The notes under the pieces were generated by a model that was given only the letters and a program-made list of their open reading frames with translations, had not been told where the DNA came from and searched no databases. This document shows, in pieces, positions 1-5,706 of a DNA stretch of 9,415 nucleotides (its first letter is position 1; each line of letters starts with the position of its first letter). The position numbers and the translations under genes are program-made. The DNA comes from GCA-2716945 sp964342835 (GTDB taxonomy: Bacteria > Pseudomonadota > Gammaproteobacteria > GCA-002705445 > GCA-002716945): NCBI GenBank assembly GCA_964342835.1, contig CAYFGJ010000037.1, forward strand, positions 1-9,415, in the 5' to 3' direction.

Positions 1-166
1 TACTTTAGAATTCTCAAACACAACTCCACTACCAGCAAAAATTTATGCTAATGAAGGAGTTGCCCAATTTATATTTTTAGAATCTGATGATATTTGTGAA
101 ACTTCATACAAAGATCGTAAAGGAAAGTATCAAGGTCAAAAAGGTGTAACTCTACCAAAAACGTAA
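1..166 (+). CDS. dcd: dCTP deaminase, C-terminal fragment (5' end outside window)
   Basis: The frame opening at base 2 is open to a TAA at 164-166 and encodes the last 54 residues of a dCTP deaminase, which converts dCTP to dUTP for thymidylate synthesis in the cytoplasm. What I see is the family's C-terminal third: TLEFSNTTPLPAKIYANEG, then ESDDICETSY, then the closing KYQGQKGVTLPK. The glutamate of TLEF probably corresponds to the catalytic Glu138 of the E. coli enzyme, and the KYQGQ-G tail is the segment that closes over the nucleotide. It resembles the roughly 188-residue bacterial class found in Pseudomonas and beta-proteobacteria rather than the E. coli sequence itself. The N-terminal two thirds lie outside the window, so completeness cannot be judged. 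The next gene starts 2 nt after its stop, so they are probably cotranscribed. Confidence 0.93.
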   Translation, partial: TLEFSNTTPLPAKIYANEGVAQFIFLESDDICETSYKDRKGKYQGQKGVTLPKT

Positions 167-168
167 TT

Positions 169-1185
169 GTGAATAATTCTAGTTTAGCAATCATCATAGA
201 TAAAAATGATCGTCAAGAATGGGATAATCTTCTAAGCCAATTTGTCGAAAGAAATATTTTCCAATCATATGCATGGGGAGAATTAAAAAAAAATGAAAAT
301 TGGAATTGTTCTAGAATAATTATTTTGAATGACAAAGCTCCAGTATTAATTGCACAAATTTTAATAAAGGAATTTTTTGGTATAAAATTTGCCTGGTGTC
401 CAGGCGGACCTATTTTAAATACAAATAATCTCTCTATATCTAAACTAGCATTAAACGAATTTAAAAAAACAATTATTTCAAAAAATATTTTTAATTTAAG
501 ATGCAGACCTTATATGGAAAAAAATGAAAAAAATCTAGAATTATTTTCATCACTAGCAAAATCGAGTATCAAAGTTGCTAGCTCTAAAACTATTAATATT
601 GCAACACAAGATGAAGATATTTTTTTAAAAGAGTGTAAAAGAAAACATCGTTATTATATTAGACAATCTCAAAAAAATGATCTTGAGTGGAAGATCACCA
701 CATATGATGAAGCAGAAAATATTTTTAAAAAAGTTTTAAATGAGATGCAAATTACAAAAAAAGTAAATATAAAATTGATTGATATAAATAATTTTGCAAG
801 ACTTTTAGAAACAAAAAAATCTAATCATCCACAGGTATTTGCCTTAACTGGTTTTGAAAAACAATATCCAGTTGCTTCATGCATAATGAGTATTTTTGAT
901 GGAATTGCTTTCCATCATTATGCTGCATCCAATGAAAGAGGAAGAGAAATTTTTGCATCTTATGGTATGACATATGAATTAATCAAAGTTTTAAAAAATA
1001 TGAATGTTCAATTTATGAATTTTGGGAGTATATCAGATGATAATTCATCTCCCGGTGTAGATTATTTTAAACTTGGTTTTGGTGGCGTTTTATATGAAAG
1101 AGTGGGTGAATTCGATATAGCTAAATTTAAGATATACAGTTATGCATTTAATAAAATATTACAATTTCGAAAATATAAGGAGTAA
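169..1185 (+). CDS. FemAB-family (lipid II aminoacyltransferase-like / GNAT-fold) protein
   Basis: A 338-residue protein of the FemA/FemB type, made of tandem GNAT-like folds. Founding members add amino acids from aminoacyl-tRNA to the peptidoglycan interpeptide bridge of Gram-positive bacteria; the Gram-negative homologues have no settled role. Visible landmarks are FQSYAWGELKK (31-41), PGGPIL (79-83 region), the basic KRKHRYYIRQS stretch (157-167), HHYAASNERGREI (249-261) and the C-terminal FMNFGSISDD...GVDYFKLGFGG block (282-306), which matches the FemAB signature of a Gly-rich turn followed by a FK-GFGG motif. There is no signal peptide or membrane span, so it is probably cytoplasmic. The GTG start is chosen because it lies 2 nt after the dcd stop and the next in-frame ATG would remove the conserved N-terminal domain. 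No clear Shine-Dalgarno precedes it, which suggests translational coupling to dcd. The substrate is unknown; a BioF2-like acyltransferase role is the alternative. Confidence 0.83.
   Translation: MNNSSLAIIIDKNDRQEWDNLLSQFVERNIFQSYAWGELKKNENWNCSRIIILNDKAPVLIAQILIKEFFGIKFAWCPGGPILNTNNLSISKLALNEFKKTIISKNIFNLRCRPYMEKNEKNLELFSSLAKSSIKVASSKTINIATQDEDIFLKECKRKHRYYIRQSQKNDLEWKITTYDEAENIFKKVLNEMQITKKVNIKLIDINNFARLLETKKSNHPQVFALTGFEKQYPVASCIMSIFDGIAFHHYAASNERGREIFASYGMTYELIKVLKNMNVQFMNFGSISDDNSSPGVDYFKLGFGGVLYERVGEFDIAKFKIYSYAFNKILQFRKYKE
1177..1182 (+). promoter_or_regulatory. Shine-Dalgarno AAGGAG of the 73-residue membrane protein
   Basis: AAGGAG lies 5 nt before the ATG at 1188 and overlaps the last codons of the FemAB-like gene. 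It is one of the best ribosome binding sites in the window and supports the small downstream reading frame being a real gene. Confidence 0.65.
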
Positions 1186-1187
1186 AT

Positions 1188-1409
1188 ATGAATGTAAATA
1201 CATTAAAATGGACAAGTACATTTTTTATATTGTCTGGTATTTTAGTTGCTCAGTTTAATATATATCCATTATATATTTTCATTCATTCTATAGGTGCTAT
1301 AGGATGGATGTTTTCTGGATATCTAATGAATGATAAGGCAGTTATGACTAATTTTGGTTTACAGATTCCTATTTTTATAACCGGATATATTAATTATTTT
1401 TTAAGTTAG
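1188..1409 (+). CDS. Small integral membrane protein, 73 residues, function unknown
   Basis: I do not recognise this family with confidence. The product is strongly hydrophobic with three likely membrane segments at about residues 9-25, 27-46 and 53-72, separated by short polar turns (NMDK-like LMNDKA at 46-51). The only charged residues are Lys7, Asp49 and Lys50, so it is almost wholly membrane-embedded. Reality of the gene is supported by the strong AAGGAG ribosome binding site at 1177-1182 and its position 2 nt after the FemAB-like stop, which implies cotranscription with dcd and the FemAB-like gene. Its TAG stop interlocks with the TAA stop of the converging CIA30 gene, a 4-nt overlap. 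No catalytic motif is visible. It could be an accessory subunit or a remnant half of a longer transporter-like protein, but nothing in the sequence decides this. Confidence 0.72.
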   Translation: MNVNTLKWTSTFFILSGILVAQFNIYPLYIFIHSIGAIGWMFSGYLMNDKAVMTNFGLQIPIFITGYINYFLS

Positions 1410-2008
1410 TAGAACTCAATTTGGGCCAAATCTACATCTGCAACAAAATCACGCCCAATTGCTACAATGCCAATAGTTTTAATATCTGATGATGCTACAT
1501 TAGTTGGTTGGTAGAAATTTGATTTTTTAAAAGATTTAAATGGTAATTCGATAATATTCCATTCTCTAGAAGCTATAAAAACGGATTCATAATATTGCCA
1601 AGGTAGAAATAAATATTTTGTCCTGATATGAATAGCATACTCTTGATCATTTCCTCTCACTTTAATACGGACACCCTTATATAATATATTTTTTGGATGA
1701 TTTTTGACTTTAGTTCTAAATTGAATAAACCCGCCATTATTTTTTGTGGATACATTACCAGTCATATTATAAAATTTTATTTTTTCGCTCATTCCTATTT
1801 TTAAAATACCATTCGATATTCCACCCATAACTTTATCAGTAACGAAACACCACTTTGTTGATGTATTTTCACAAAATTCTTCTTTATATTCATTAGATTG
1901 GATATTTTCTAAATTATCTATTATCAAATTTTCCGAGATAGCAGTATTTATAGAAATCACATTGATTATCATTGTAGTAAATATCAGAATCTTTATTTTT
2001 GCTATCAT
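1406..2008 (-). CDS. Exported CIA30-domain protein
   Basis: A 200-residue protein with a CIA30 domain, named after the mitochondrial complex I intermediate-associated protein 30 (NDUFAF1). It is a beta-sandwich related to carbohydrate-binding modules; the role of bacterial members is not established. Key motifs are WCFVTDKVMGGIS (53-65), NNGGFIQFR (90-98) and the C-terminal DIKTIGIVAIGRDFVADVDLAQIEFY strand pair described here by its positions 175-200. The N-terminus, with lysines at 4 and 6, a hydrophobic core to about 20 and a small-residue site near Ser25, looks like a signal peptide, so the mature protein is probably periplasmic. That does not fit a cytoplasmic complex I assembly role, though no lipobox cysteine is seen. 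It starts 4 nt downstream of the HAD phosphatase stop, so the two are probably an operon. The start ATG (2006-2008) is kept because it gives the complete signal peptide. Confidence 0.82.
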   Translation of the reverse strand: MIAKIKILIFTTMIINVISINTAISENLIIDNLENIQSNEYKEEFCENTSTKWCFVTDKVMGGISNGILKIGMSEKIKFYNMTGNVSTKNNGGFIQFRTKVKNHPKNILYKGVRIKVRGNDQEYAIHIRTKYLFLPWQYYESVFIASREWNIIELPFKSFKKSNFYQPTNVASSDIKTIGIVAIGRDFVADVDLAQIEFY

Positions 2009-2012
2009 ATAA

Positions 2013-2669
2013 TTATTCTCTAAAAGAAATACAGGTCCAATTATTTTGATTGGCTATTGATATTATTTTTTCATCTCCATCAACAATTATAGGTTCTTTT
2101 ACTACTTTTAAGAGAGGTAGATCATTGAAAGAATCACTATAGAAAGTTGCATCAGATAAATCATATGAATTTTTATTAGCCCATTCATTAACTTTTTCTA
2201 ATTTACCTTCTTTAAAACATGGGGAATTTATTAGTTTGCCAGTGAATTTATTATCCTTAATTTCTAGTTCAGTTGATATTAGGATATCTACTTGAAATAA
2301 ATCAGCTATAGGACGTGTAACAAAATTATTAGTTGCTGTTGCAATAATCACTTTATCATTGTTTTTTATGTGATCTCTAATAAGGTTTTTTGGTTTATCT
2401 AGAATTATTGGTTTAATTTTATTTTGAATAAATTTGTTTCTCAAGGATAATAATTGATCCATAGAGTTTTTTATTAAAGGTTGTGAGCAAAATTCAATGA
2501 ATTTATATATATCAAGATTACCTGAAGAGTATTTTTCATAAAATTCTTCACTTTGTTTTAAATAATCTTGATCTACTATATTTTCTTCAGCTAAAAAGAT
2601 ACCCCAGTTTTTATCACTATCCCCTGCAATAATAGTATTATCTAAATCAAAAATGACAAGTTGGTTCAT
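2013..2669 (-). CDS. HAD-IB family phosphatase
   Basis: A 218-residue haloacid dehalogenase superfamily hydrolase of subclass IB, the group that includes phosphoserine phosphatase-like and CicA-like enzymes. All four motifs are visible: I, DLDNT with nucleophile Asp8 and general acid Asp10; II, the threonine of IIATATN (Thr111); III, the lysine of CFKEGK (Lys156); IV, YSDSFND with Asp179 and Asp183. The helical cap sits between motifs I and II, as expected for the C1-capped type. Length is normal for the subclass, and the protein is soluble and cytoplasmic. The substrate cannot be read from sequence: phosphoserine and other small phosphomonoesters are the family options. It is transcribed divergently from rppH across a 43-bp spacer, an arrangement I also recall from Pseudomonas, and is followed 4 nt later by the CIA30 gene. 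Confidence 0.88.
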   Translation of the reverse strand: MNQLVIFDLDNTIIAGDSDKNWGIFLAEENIVDQDYLKQSEEFYEKYSSGNLDIYKFIEFCSQPLIKNSMDQLLSLRNKFIQNKIKPIILDKPKNLIRDHIKNNDKVIIATATNNFVTRPIADLFQVDILISTELEIKDNKFTGKLINSPCFKEGKLEKVNEWANKNSYDLSDATFYSDSFNDLPLLKVVKEPIIVDGDEKIISIANQNNWTCISFRE

Positions 2670-2691
2670 TAAATTTCAAAACTTTTGATGA

Positions 2692-2698
2692 TATTATA
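2692..2698. promoter_or_regulatory. Candidate overlapping -10 elements for the HAD phosphatase and rppH
   Basis: The 43-bp divergent spacer has TATTAT on the plus strand (2692-2697) and, shifted by one base, a perfect TATAAT on the minus strand (2698 to 2693). Neither has a convincing -35 hexamer at 16-18 bp, so these are candidates only. If the plus-strand element is used, the rppH transcript would start only about 6-10 nt before its ATG. Confidence 0.35.
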
Positions 2699-2712
2699 CA
2701 ATAACATTGAGA

Positions 2713-3192
2713 ATGATGGATAAGAAAAATTATAGAAAAGGCGTAGGCATGATAATTGTCAATAATGATGGTAAATTCTTTTTGGGAAAGAGAATTGGTG
2801 CTGAAGCTTGGCAATTCCCCCAAGGGGGTATAGATGCGGGCGAATCCGTTGAACAAGCTTTATATCGTGAATTACATGAAGAAACTGGATTAACAAAAGA
2901 TAAAGTAAGAATATTAAGTGTTAGTAAGAGGTGGCTTGTTTATCATATACCACACTTATATAGAAGATCTAAAAAGAAATATCAAGGTGCTATGCAAAAG
3001 TGGTTTTTATTAGAATTAATTGGTCATGATAATGATATAAATTTAAATGCACTAAATCATGCGGAATTCGATGATTGGAAATGGGGTAATGAAAAAACAG
3101 CAATTGATAGTGTTATTCAGTTTAAGAGAACACTTTACAAGAGTATTATTGATGAATTTGCTGAAATCTTAAATGGGTTTAAAAACAACTAG
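2713..3192 (+). CDS. rppH: RNA pyrophosphohydrolase (Nudix hydrolase)
   Basis: RppH removes pyrophosphate from the 5' triphosphate end of mRNA, exposing a monophosphate that stimulates RNase E decay. The Nudix box runs from Gly38 to Leu60 (GGIDAGE, then REL and HEETGL), with Glu53, Glu56 and Glu57 as metal ligands. WQFPQGG just before it and QKWFLLELIG plus EFDDWKW later are RppH-specific signatures. I use the ATG at 2713, giving 159 residues, because MMDKKNYRKGVG then aligns residue for residue with the E. coli N-terminus MIDDDGYRPNVG. An upstream TTG at 2707 or a second ATG at 2716 are possible but less likely. It is shorter than E. coli RppH (176) because it lacks most of the variable C-terminal tail. 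Its last 24 nt overlap the end of convergent hemJ. Confidence 0.93.
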   Translation: MMDKKNYRKGVGMIIVNNDGKFFLGKRIGAEAWQFPQGGIDAGESVEQALYRELHEETGLTKDKVRILSVSKRWLVYHIPHLYRRSKKKYQGAMQKWFLLELIGHDNDINLNALNHAEFDDWKWGNEKTAIDSVIQFKRTLYKSIIDEFAEILNGFKNN

Positions 3193-3579
3193 CAAAATAA
3201 TAAGTACTAAAAAAACAACCGGGACCTCATTAAAGAATCTATACCACACATGGCCATGTGTATTTTTATTATTTTTAAATTTGTACATTAAAATTCCACA
3301 CCAAATATGATATAGAACAAGTATAAATACTAAAAATGTCTTCAATTGTAACCATAAAGGGAAACCGTGATATTCAATCAATAAGATACCAAATAAAATT
3401 GTAAATAATCCACCCGGCGTCATAATGCCCCAGAATAGTTTTCTCTCCATAATTTTAAAACGATCATCAGAAATTTTGTCATTTGTCATTGAGTGATAGA
3501 CAAATAATCTTGGCAAATAAAATAAACCAGCAAACCAAGTCACCATAAAAATGATATGTAAAGATTTATACCATAACAT
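3169..3579 (-). CDS. hemJ: Protoporphyrinogen IX oxidase HemJ
   Basis: A 136-residue integral membrane protein of the HemJ (formerly UPF0093) family, the oxygen-independent-fold protoporphyrinogen oxidase that makes protoporphyrin IX in the penultimate step of haem synthesis in bacteria lacking HemG or HemY. The diagnostic N-terminus is present: LWYKSLHIIFMVTWFAGLF (2-20), followed by YLPRLFVYH, with the invariant histidine at 8 and Arg24. ERKLFWGIMTPGG (45-57) and the C-terminal FNEVPVVFL...VVFKP (116-135) are equally characteristic. Four membrane segments are predicted at about 5-22, 52-69, 76-99 and 116-133. It is a single-gene unit convergent with rppH and divergent from argC; I recall a homologue beside argC in pseudomonads. 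An AAAGGT sequence about 12 nt before the ATG is a weak ribosome binding site. Length is normal for the family. Confidence 0.92.
   Translation of the reverse strand: MLWYKSLHIIFMVTWFAGLFYLPRLFVYHSMTNDKISDDRFKIMERKLFWGIMTPGGLFTILFGILLIEYHGFPLWLQLKTFLVFILVLYHIWCGILMYKFKNNKNTHGHVWYRFFNEVPVVFLVLIILLVVFKPI
3246..3276 (+). terminator. Candidate intrinsic terminator for rppH, inside the hemJ coding region
   Basis: A perfect 16-nt palindrome, ACACATGGCCATGTGT (3246-3261), can form a 6-bp stem with a GGCC loop on plus-strand RNA and is followed at once by a T-rich stretch, ATTTTTATTATTTTT (3262-3276). It lies 53 nt after the rppH stop, antisense to hemJ codons for the His-Gly-His region (about residues 107-112). 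The minus-strand RNA has no U tract after the stem, so it would stop only rppH-direction transcription. The stem has only two G-C pairs, so strength is uncertain. Confidence 0.4.
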
Positions 3580-3601
3580 GTTATTATTCTACCTTTAATT
3601 G

Positions 3602-3607
3602 TATAAT
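3602..3607 (+). promoter_or_regulatory. Candidate -10 element (TATAAT) for argC
   Basis: A perfect TATAAT sits 50 nt before the argC ATG in the 78-bp spacer shared with divergent hemJ. No good -35 hexamer is visible at 16-18 bp upstream, where the hemJ start codon lies. The rest of the spacer is A/T-rich with no clear operator; I see no ARG-box pair that I would defend. Confidence 0.35.
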
Positions 3608-3657
3608 GTGACTAAAGAATTTAAGTATCTTTTTTATTTATAAAACGTGGGCATCAA

Positions 3658-4677
3658 ATGAAATCAATCGGAATAGTGGGAGCTTCGGGCTATACCGGAG
3701 AAGAATTAACAAAAATACTTATCAAACACCCTAAAGTTAATATTAAAGCATTAACATCCAACTCATTTGTCGGACAAAATGTTAACGATGTATTTAAATT
3801 AGATAAAAAAATAGATCAAGTATTTTTGGAGCCCAAGGTAGAAAATTTAATTGATTGTGATTTAGTTTTTTTTGCCACACCAAATGGCATTGCAATGAAG
3901 ATGGCCAAAGAATTATTAGAAAACGAAATAAAAATAATTGATATCTCAGCAGATTTTAGAATTAATAATAAAGAAATTTGGGAAAAATGGTATCAAATGA
4001 AACATGCATCACCAGAATATTTGAAATCTGCCATTTATGGTTTACCAGAATTACCTGGACAAAAAGACAAAATCAAAAATGCGCAAATTGTAGCAAATCC
4101 TGGATGTTTTCCAACTTCTGCGTTGCTAGCAATACTACCTATTTGTAAATCTCTTTCTGAACAAAAAATTATTTTAGATTCAAAATCAGGTATCAGTGGA
4201 GCAGGTAGAAATTTAAATCAAAGTAAATTATTTGCAGAAGGTTATGATAACTTTCAAGCTTATGCAGTTGAATGTCATAGACATTATCCTGAAATGCTGC
4301 AAGTTATAAATGATTATAATAAACAATTAGACATTCTTTTTGTTCCTCATTTAAGTTCCATGAAAAGAGGTATATTTTCTACACTATATATGAAATTAAA
4401 TTACAATGAAGTTGATAAAATAACAAAACAATATAAAGAATTTTATCAAGATTGTAAATTTATAAAAATATTAGAGTCAAATTCATTTCCAAAGATCTCA
4501 GATGTTGAAGAGACAAATAATTGTCATATATCTATTCATCAAACATCTTCAAATAAGAAAGATCAAAATTTAGTAATTTTGTCGGTATTAGATAATTTAA
4601 TTAAAGGAGCGTCCGGTCAAGCAGTGCAAAACATGAATATAATGTTTCAATTTGATGAAAGTACTGCATTAACATGA
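3658..4677 (+). CDS. argC: N-acetyl-gamma-glutamyl-phosphate reductase
   Basis: ArgC catalyses the NADPH-dependent reduction of N-acetylglutamyl phosphate to the semialdehyde, the third step of arginine synthesis. The N-terminal Rossmann fold carries GIVGASGYTGEEL (5-17), the dinucleotide-binding loop. DISADFR (95-101) and YGLPEL (127-132) are family signatures. The catalytic cysteine is Cys150 in NPGCFPT, and the assisting histidine is in ECHRHYPEM (His207 or His209). SGISGAGR (177-184) and VPHLSSMKRGIFST, about residues 229-242, complete the substrate pocket. At 339 residues it matches the common bacterial type 1 enzyme. There is no strong Shine-Dalgarno before the ATG at 3658, only a GTGGG about 7 nt upstream. 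It is followed by an 88-nt spacer and the bactofilin gene, as in the conserved gammaproteobacterial block. Confidence 0.97.
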   Translation: MKSIGIVGASGYTGEELTKILIKHPKVNIKALTSNSFVGQNVNDVFKLDKKIDQVFLEPKVENLIDCDLVFFATPNGIAMKMAKELLENEIKIIDISADFRINNKEIWEKWYQMKHASPEYLKSAIYGLPELPGQKDKIKNAQIVANPGCFPTSALLAILPICKSLSEQKIILDSKSGISGAGRNLNQSKLFAEGYDNFQAYAVECHRHYPEMLQVINDYNKQLDILFVPHLSSMKRGIFSTLYMKLNYNEVDKITKQYKEFYQDCKFIKILESNSFPKISDVEETNNCHISIHQTSSNKKDQNLVILSVLDNLIKGASGQAVQNMNIMFQFDESTALT

Positions 4678-4755
4678 GTTTTTTAGGTATTATCATACTT
4701 TATCCTTGAAATCATATGTAATATCGAGTTAGACTTAAATTTCACTTATCATAGT

Positions 4756-4763
4756 GGAGAGGG
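4756..4763 (+). promoter_or_regulatory. Shine-Dalgarno that sets the bactofilin start
   Basis: GGAGAGGG (4756-4763) contains GGAG ending 6 nt before the ATG at 4766. The longer reading that begins with GTG at 4754 would place its start codon on this ribosome binding site, so the ATG at 4766 is preferred; the ATG at 4775 is the other option, with spacing of about 11 nt from GAGGG. Confidence 0.6.
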
Positions 4764-4765
4764 AA

Positions 4766-5266
4766 ATGGGAATTATGAAAATATTTGGTAACAGCACGGT
4801 TAAGAGTGAAGTTGGTGTTAAAAGCACAAGCGCTGACACAGCTATTGGAACAAATTCTGAATTTGTAGGGAATATAACATTTTCTAAAAATTTACAAATC
4901 TCTGGAACTGTTAAAGGAAATATCAATGCATCTGAAGAAGGTGACGGGAAAATTGTTATTGACAGTAAAGGTATTGTAGAAGGAGATATAGTTGCTCCTA
5001 TAATATTGTTGCAAGGCGAAGTAAATGGGAATGTTAGAGCAACATCAAAAATTGAAATAGATGCAACTGCTTTAGTCACTGGTAATGTATATTATGATAT
5101 TTTAGATATGCATGGTGGTGCAACAGTTAATGGTAGTTTAATCAGGAACAAAGGTAAGACAGCTGGTCTTCTTGAAAAACAATCTACATCTAATACAAAT
5201 AAAGATGCGAAAACTGCACCATCTTATATAAAATCAGCTGATTCAAATAACTCTAAGTCAAGCTAA
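4766..5266 (+). CDS. Bactofilin family polymer-forming cytoskeletal protein
   Basis: A 166-residue bactofilin (DUF583/CcmA type). Bactofilins self-assemble without nucleotide into filaments built from right-handed beta-helix subunits and scaffold cell-shape, stalk, polar or peptidoglycan-modifying machinery at the inner face of the membrane. The helix core spans about residues 20-125 and shows the expected short-period turns: IGTNSEFVGNITFSKNLQISG, GTVKGNI, KIVIDSKGIVEGDIVAP, GEVNGNVRA and TALVTGNVYYDILDMHGGATVNG, each read here as separate coils. Both ends are polar and disordered-looking; the C-terminal tail from about 130 is rich in Ser, Asn, Lys and Thr. No membrane span is present; the N-terminal MGIMKIFG could be a weak membrane-targeting patch. 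Its place between argC and erpA matches other gammaproteobacteria, so function in this organism may be conserved but is not shown by the neighbours. Confidence 0.92.
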   Translation: MGIMKIFGNSTVKSEVGVKSTSADTAIGTNSEFVGNITFSKNLQISGTVKGNINASEEGDGKIVIDSKGIVEGDIVAPIILLQGEVNGNVRATSKIEIDATALVTGNVYYDILDMHGGATVNGSLIRNKGKTAGLLEKQSTSNTNKDAKTAPSYIKSADSNNSKSS

Positions 5267-5272
5267 GTTAAA

Positions 5273-5301
5273 TTGTTTTTCTAGATGAGTTCGACTATAC
5301 T
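5273..5301 (+). promoter_or_regulatory. Candidate sigma-70 promoter for erpA
   Basis: TTGTTT (5273-5278) and TATACT (5296-5301) are separated by exactly 17 bp, putting the transcription start near 5308 and a 20-nt leader before the erpA ATG. The bactofilin stop at 5266 is just upstream, so erpA could have its own promoter or be read from bactofilin. This is the best complete -35/-10 pair I can see in the window. Confidence 0.5.
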
Positions 5302-5327
5302 GTGGGCATAACTTGCAGAGGTAGAGA

Positions 5328-5690
5328 ATGATGCAAACAGAAACAAGCAATGTATCTCAAAAGGATGTTCTAGTCTTTACCGAAAGTGCTGCGGTAAAGG
5401 TAAAGGAACTAATAGAAGAAGAAAAAAATCCTAAATTAAATCTGAGAGTTTTTATAACTGGCGGCGGCTGTTCTGGTTTTCAGTATGGATTTACATTCGA
5501 TGAAAAAATACAAGATGGTGATTCTGAAATATCCAAATGCGGCGTTAAACTTATTGTTGATCCAATGAGTGTACAATATTTAAGAGGCGCTAAAATAGAT
5601 TATCAAGAAGGATTAGAAGGAGCACAATTTATTATCAAAAACCCAAATGCAAAAACTACATGTGGCTGCGGGTCTTCTTTTTCAACTTAA
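5328..5690 (+). CDS. erpA: Iron-sulfur cluster insertion protein ErpA
   Basis: A 120-residue A-type carrier that receives Fe-S clusters from the scaffold and delivers them to target enzymes. The three cluster-ligating cysteines are Cys48 in GGGCSGFQYGF and Cys112 and Cys114 in TTCGCGSSF. The CSGFQYGFTFDE motif and DPMSVQYLRGAKIDYQEGL (78-96) favour ErpA over IscA or SufA, and the location before anmK and tyrS agrees. GAGG at 5318-5321 lies 6 nt before the ATG at 5328; a second ATG follows directly at 5331, so the first methionine is a marginal choice. It has its own candidate promoter at 5273-5301. The citrate synthase gene follows after 16 nt and is likely cotranscribed. Confidence 0.96.
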   Translation: MMQTETSNVSQKDVLVFTESAAVKVKELIEEEKNPKLNLRVFITGGGCSGFQYGFTFDEKIQDGDSEISKCGVKLIVDPMSVQYLRGAKIDYQEGLEGAQFIIKNPNAKTTCGCGSSFST

Positions 5691-5706
5691 ATAAATAAGG
5701 TAAATA

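Noticed and set aside
1419..1431. Palindrome ATTTGGGCCAAAT after the small membrane protein stop
   Set aside because: No T run follows on either strand and the loop is too tight; it is within CIA30 codons, so it is not called a terminator.
2707..2712. TTG start for rppH two codons upstream
   Set aside because: The ATG at 2713 gives an exact alignment with the E. coli RppH N-terminus, and TTG has no ribosome binding site.
2647..2856. Minus-strand 69-codon reading frame over the start of rppH
   Set aside because: It is antisense to conserved RppH residues including the Nudix box and overlaps the HAD start; no recognisable protein and no ribosome binding site.
4735..5079. Minus-strand 114-codon frame antisense to bactofilin
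   Set aside because: The repetitive beta-helix codons produce a Ser/Pro/Ile-rich shadow; the plus strand encodes a clear bactofilin.
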